Assembly (NCBI GenBank): GCA_009782665.1
Contig: WRIP01000068.1
Location: forward strand, 1 to 6,831
DNA: 6,831 nt
Direction of reading: 5' to 3'
Origin: Oscillospiraceae bacterium
Lineage (GTDB): Bacteria; Bacillota; Clostridia; Oscillospirales; Ruminococcaceae
The position numbers were made by a program, and so were the translations under genes. Shown here in pieces: positions 4,291 to 6,831 of this stretch. Each line of letters begins with the position of its first letter. Within the stretch, counting starts at the first letter, position 1. The notes beneath the pieces are model-generated. The model did not search any database. It saw only the letters and a program-made list of their open reading frames with translations, and was not told the DNA's origin.

Positions 4291-6480
4291 ATGAGAAGAA
4301 AAGAAAACAAATTGGCGAAACGAATAATCATATCTTTAGTAATACTGACTGTGTTAGCAGGCTCAGTTTACTTGGTCTTCAAATTTAGACATCTACCCGA
4401 TGCTCCGAATATACTCTCTTCAGATGTAGAAGTCGGAGATATTACCATGTCGGTAGTCAGCTCGGGAAATATTACCAATGGAGCGATGATAAATGAAGAG
4501 TTACCGACCGGGGTTAAGATAGAAAGTGTCTTGGTGGAAGTCGGGGATCTGGTAGATGTAGGTGATCCGCTCGCTGTAGTAAGCGAAGCATCGGTAAACA
4601 GTCAGATAAACCTGATTACCGACGCCATTAAGGAGCTAGATAAAGACATTAACAAACAGAAGGGTGATACCGAGTCTGCATCGGTCAAGACAAATGTCTC
4701 GGGTCGTATCAAACAATTGTTTGCCGAGACAGGTGATTACGTCGAAGACGTAATGCTTGCAAACGGTGGACTTGCCGTCCTATCGGTCGATGGTAAAATG
4801 ACCGTGACTATCGAGTACAATAATCTTTCGGTCGGAGGTAAGTTGAATGTTTTACTGGAAAACGCTTCCAAGGTAACTGGAACCGTGAGAACCATAAAGG
4901 GTAATCAAGTAACCATCGAGATAGGCGACAATGGTCCCGGATTTGATGAGTTGGTGACGGTGCAGGATATGGATGGGAAAACACTCGGGCAGGGTAGACT
5001 GACCATAAGTCAACCGGTTACGATAGTAGCATCGGACGGCAGAGTAAAATCCATATCAGTCGACCTAAACGGATATGGGTCAGCCGGTGGGACCATAATG
5101 ACCTTAGAAGAGCTACCACCCACAGCAGAATACCTAAAACTCCTATCCGATAGAGATGATCTGGTGGATACCTTACTGTCTCTAGTCGCACTCAAGAAAA
5201 ACAATCTACTCACTGCATCAGTGAGTGGAACCATAAATACATTAAATATCGAAGCAGGTGAAGTCACCTCCAAAGGCGTAATGTCTTCCTCCGGAGCTGA
5301 CGGTTACTCCTCCTCGATACCCTATGATCTATTAGGATTACTCTCATCAGAACCTAATGATGCGACAACAGTAACACTTGATGCGCACCGAGATAAGAAG
5401 AGTAAGTCTAAAAAGATCTATGAAGTAGTACAGCTTGGAGTTGTAGAAATCACCGAGATCACCAACAGTATGCTGCTACAAGGTCTCTACCGTATCATAC
5501 CATCAACCGGAGCTTTTCCGGTAGCAACAGTAGAAACTGATGAGTACTTCGGATATATATCATACACTCCCTCAGACCTATTGTTTATGCCTGATGTTCA
5601 GTATATCGCGGATATATCACTTGTCGCAAAAGAGTCATATGTTTTCCCTGCCGGGTTAATACCCAACTTCGGGCTAGATATTATTGTATCCAATATATCA
5701 ATCGATGGTAACAGTCCCGAAAACAGTATGAGCTTTAGAATGGTATTTCCAAAGACCTCAACCCTCGACGGAATTCTAAGTCTCATCCCCGACAATATTA
5801 ACCTCTTTGACGGGTTGTTCTCACTCGATGGACTAATGCCGGACTTTAATCTGGATGATCTAATCTCAGCCTCAATAGGTGATGGGTTTTCTATGCCGGA
5901 TTATAGCTCATTGCTTGGTGGTGCCTTAGGTAACAACACATCCTTCGGTAGTTCCGGTTCCGACAACGAAAATATGATGACCGCTGTTGTCATAGCATCC
6001 AATGAAACGATGACCTTAAACGTTGAAGTGGATGAACTCGATATACTTAAAATACAAAAAGGACAACCTGCTTCGGTTACCTTCGACGCGATACCAAACC
6101 GAGAGTTCGAAGCCATAATCACCCGCATCTCTAGTTCTGCTGCCGGTTCGAGCGGAGTCGCTCGATACAGTGTGGAACTGACTATCGGCAAGGATGCTGA
6201 TATGCGTTCCGGTATGAATGCCACCGCTAAGATAAAGATAGATGAGAAGAACAATGTGTTTAAGATACCGGTCGATGCCATTCAGGAACAAGTAGGTTTC
6301 TGTTTCGTCTATCTTGAATATACTGGAGGTATCCTCTCGGATGAAAGAGAGATAACTACCGGCATTTCTGATGGAGAGTACGTTGAAGTTATAGACGGCC
6401 TCACCGAAAACGATACTGTGCATTACGAGATGAAATCTAGAGGTTTCTCCTACTTCAGAATGTTGAACGAAAGAGGTTAG
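4291..6480 (+). CDS. Large HlyD/MacA-type membrane fusion (adaptor) protein of an ABC efflux system
   Basis: From ATG 4291 the protein has 729 aa. The basic N-terminus (MRRKENKLAKR) and one membrane segment (about residues 11-30) anchor it with the bulk outside the cell. Residues 77-98 (IESVLVEVGDLVDVGDPLAVV) are the first half of a barrel-sandwich (lipoyl-like) domain. Residues 102-124 form a short helical hairpin. The second half begins at VSGRIKQLFAETGDYV (136-151). A similar second module follows: GRVKSISVD (250-258), helices about 277-303, then VSGTINTLNIEAGEV (311-325). A long insertion of unknown fold spans about 328-560 and includes I/M-P-D repeats. The end is canonical MacA: beta-barrel with VEVDELDILKIQKGQPASV (578-596), then the membrane-proximal domain (FKIPVDAIQE and EITTGISDGEYVEVIDGL). 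Typical MacA/YknX adaptors are about 350-450 aa. A TTG at 4279 would add four residues but has no ribosome site. ATG 4291 itself has only a weak GGGTAG upstream. The downstream MacB-like ATPase supports an efflux role; substrate unknown. Confidence 0.85.
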   Translation: MRRKENKLAKRIIISLVILTVLAGSVYLVFKFRHLPDAPNILSSDVEVGDITMSVVSSGNITNGAMINEELPTGVKIESVLVEVGDLVDVGDPLAVVSEASVNSQINLITDAIKELDKDINKQKGDTESASVKTNVSGRIKQLFAETGDYVEDVMLANGGLAVLSVDGKMTVTIEYNNLSVGGKLNVLLENASKVTGTVRTIKGNQVTIEIGDNGPGFDELVTVQDMDGKTLGQGRLTISQPVTIVASDGRVKSISVDLNGYGSAGGTIMTLEELPPTAEYLKLLSDRDDLVDTLLSLVALKKNNLLTASVSGTINTLNIEAGEVTSKGVMSSSGADGYSSSIPYDLLGLLSSEPNDATTVTLDAHRDKKSKSKKIYEVVQLGVVEITEITNSMLLQGLYRIIPSTGAFPVATVETDEYFGYISYTPSDLLFMPDVQYIADISLVAKESYVFPAGLIPNFGLDIIVSNISIDGNSPENSMSFRMVFPKTSTLDGILSLIPDNINLFDGLFSLDGLMPDFNLDDLISASIGDGFSMPDYSSLLGGALGNNTSFGSSGSDNENMMTAVVIASNETMTLNVEVDELDILKIQKGQPASVTFDAIPNREFEAIITRISSSAAGSSGVARYSVELTIGKDADMRSGMNATAKIKIDEKNNVFKIPVDAIQEQVGFCFVYLEYTGGILSDEREITTGISDGEYVEVIDGLTENDTVHYEMKSRGFSYFRMLNERG

Positions 6481-6498
6481 CGGGAATAGGGTAAAATT

Positions 6499-6831
6499 AT
6501 GAGCATGATTGAGATGAATCAGGTAACTAAGATATATAATGTGGGAGACGAGGATGTATGTGCTCTCAATCGGGTAGATCTGTCTATTGAACGTGGTGAA
6601 TTCATCAGTATAATCGGACCATCCGGCAGCGGAAAATCCACACTCATGAACATCATGGGGTGCTTAGATATCGCTGATTCCGGATCGTATATGTTAGATG
6701 GTATGGAGATAGACCGATATACCGACAATCAGTTAGCCCAGATTAGAAACGAAAAGATAGGGTTCATCTTCCAAGGGTTTAATCTCTTATCTCGCTTGAC
6801 CGCACAGGAGAATATTGAGCTACCCCTAATC
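6499..6831 (+). CDS. MacB/LolD-type ABC transporter ATP-binding protein, N-terminal part cut by the window end
   Basis: The frame is open from ATG 6499 to the last base: 111 codons with no stop. MNQVTKIYNVGDEDVCALNRVDLSIERGE is split here as MNQVTKIYNVG (6-16) and a standard first sheet up to residue 34. Walker A GPSGSGKS spans 40-47, followed by TLMNIMGCLD, a signature of the MacB/LolD/FtsE-like subfamily. The Q-loop Gln92 lies in GFIFQGFNLLSRLTAQENIELP, again typical of this subfamily. The signature motif, Walker B and H-loop lie beyond the window. Whether the gene encodes only the ATPase (YknY-like, about 230 aa) or a MacB-like fusion to a membrane domain cannot be seen. The start is supported by AGGG at 6488-6491, 7 bases upstream. 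An ATG at 6505 is a less well-spaced alternative. The gene follows the adaptor stop by 18 bases, so the two are almost certainly cotranscribed as an efflux/export system. Confidence 0.92.
   Translation, partial: MSMIEMNQVTKIYNVGDEDVCALNRVDLSIERGEFISIIGPSGSGKSTLMNIMGCLDIADSGSYMLDGMEIDRYTDNQLAQIRNEKIGFIFQGFNLLSRLTAQENIELPLI

Noticed and set aside
5901..6423. Two overlapping minus-strand open frames (126 and 135 aa) inside the adaptor gene
   Set aside because: They lie wholly inside a gene with clear family motifs on the plus strand, have no recognisable domains and no spacing logic. They are antisense shadows.
6519..6728. Minus-strand 69-aa open frame at the right end
   Set aside because: It is antisense to the Walker A region of the MacB/LolD-type ATPase, which is far better supported.

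Overview
The window looks like a piece of a low-to-moderate GC bacterial chromosome, most likely a Firmicute of the Clostridia type. The grounds are a lipoprotein-anchored amino-acid binding protein, AGGAGG-like ribosome binding sites, sigma-A-like promoter elements with extended -10 motifs, and a large single-TM membrane fusion protein followed by a MacB/LolD-type ATPase. No species can be named from the sequence. There is no CRISPR array, tRNA, rRNA, transposase or phage gene.

Layout. Positions 2-433 (+) hold the C-terminal end of a protein whose start lies left of the window. It is unrecognised, with a weak resemblance to a beta-rich C-terminal domain of clostridial lipoproteins. It converges on a dehydrogenase of the 3-hydroxyisobutyrate / 2-hydroxy-3-oxopropionate reductase family (569-1429, -), and a strong hairpin at 511-536 separates the two 3' ends. 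The 157-bp gap 1430-1586 is a divergent promoter region. It serves the dehydrogenase leftward and, rightward, a compact three-gene polar amino-acid ABC importer: binding lipoprotein (1587-2390), permease (2397-3041) and ATPase (3051-3845).

Positions 3846-4290 are noncoding as far as can be seen, but structured. They contain two small inverted repeats just after the importer, a 16-bp direct repeat in 17-bp register with a third diverged copy, a GC-rich terminator-like hairpin (4066-4091), two perfect operator-like palindromes (4136-4147 and 4200-4215) and an A11 tract. A second operon then starts. It has a very large (about 729 aa) HlyD/MacA-type adaptor (4291-6480) and, 18 bp later, the N-terminal 111 codons of a MacB/LolD-type ABC ATPase (6499 to the window end). 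The ATPase is cut by the window edge.

How the genes work together. The first operon is a complete importer: lipid-anchored binding protein, one permease type (presumably homodimeric) and one ATPase type. The second is the start of a tripartite efflux or export system of the YknXYZ/MacAB kind, whose membrane permease should lie just to the right. The dehydrogenase has its own promoter and may or may not relate to the imported substrate.

The most unusual thing seen is the adaptor. It is roughly twice the usual length, appears to carry two barrel-sandwich (lipoyl-like) modules in tandem, and has a long insertion that includes a degenerate I/M-P-D repeat. No clearly novel multi-gene system is demonstrable in this window.
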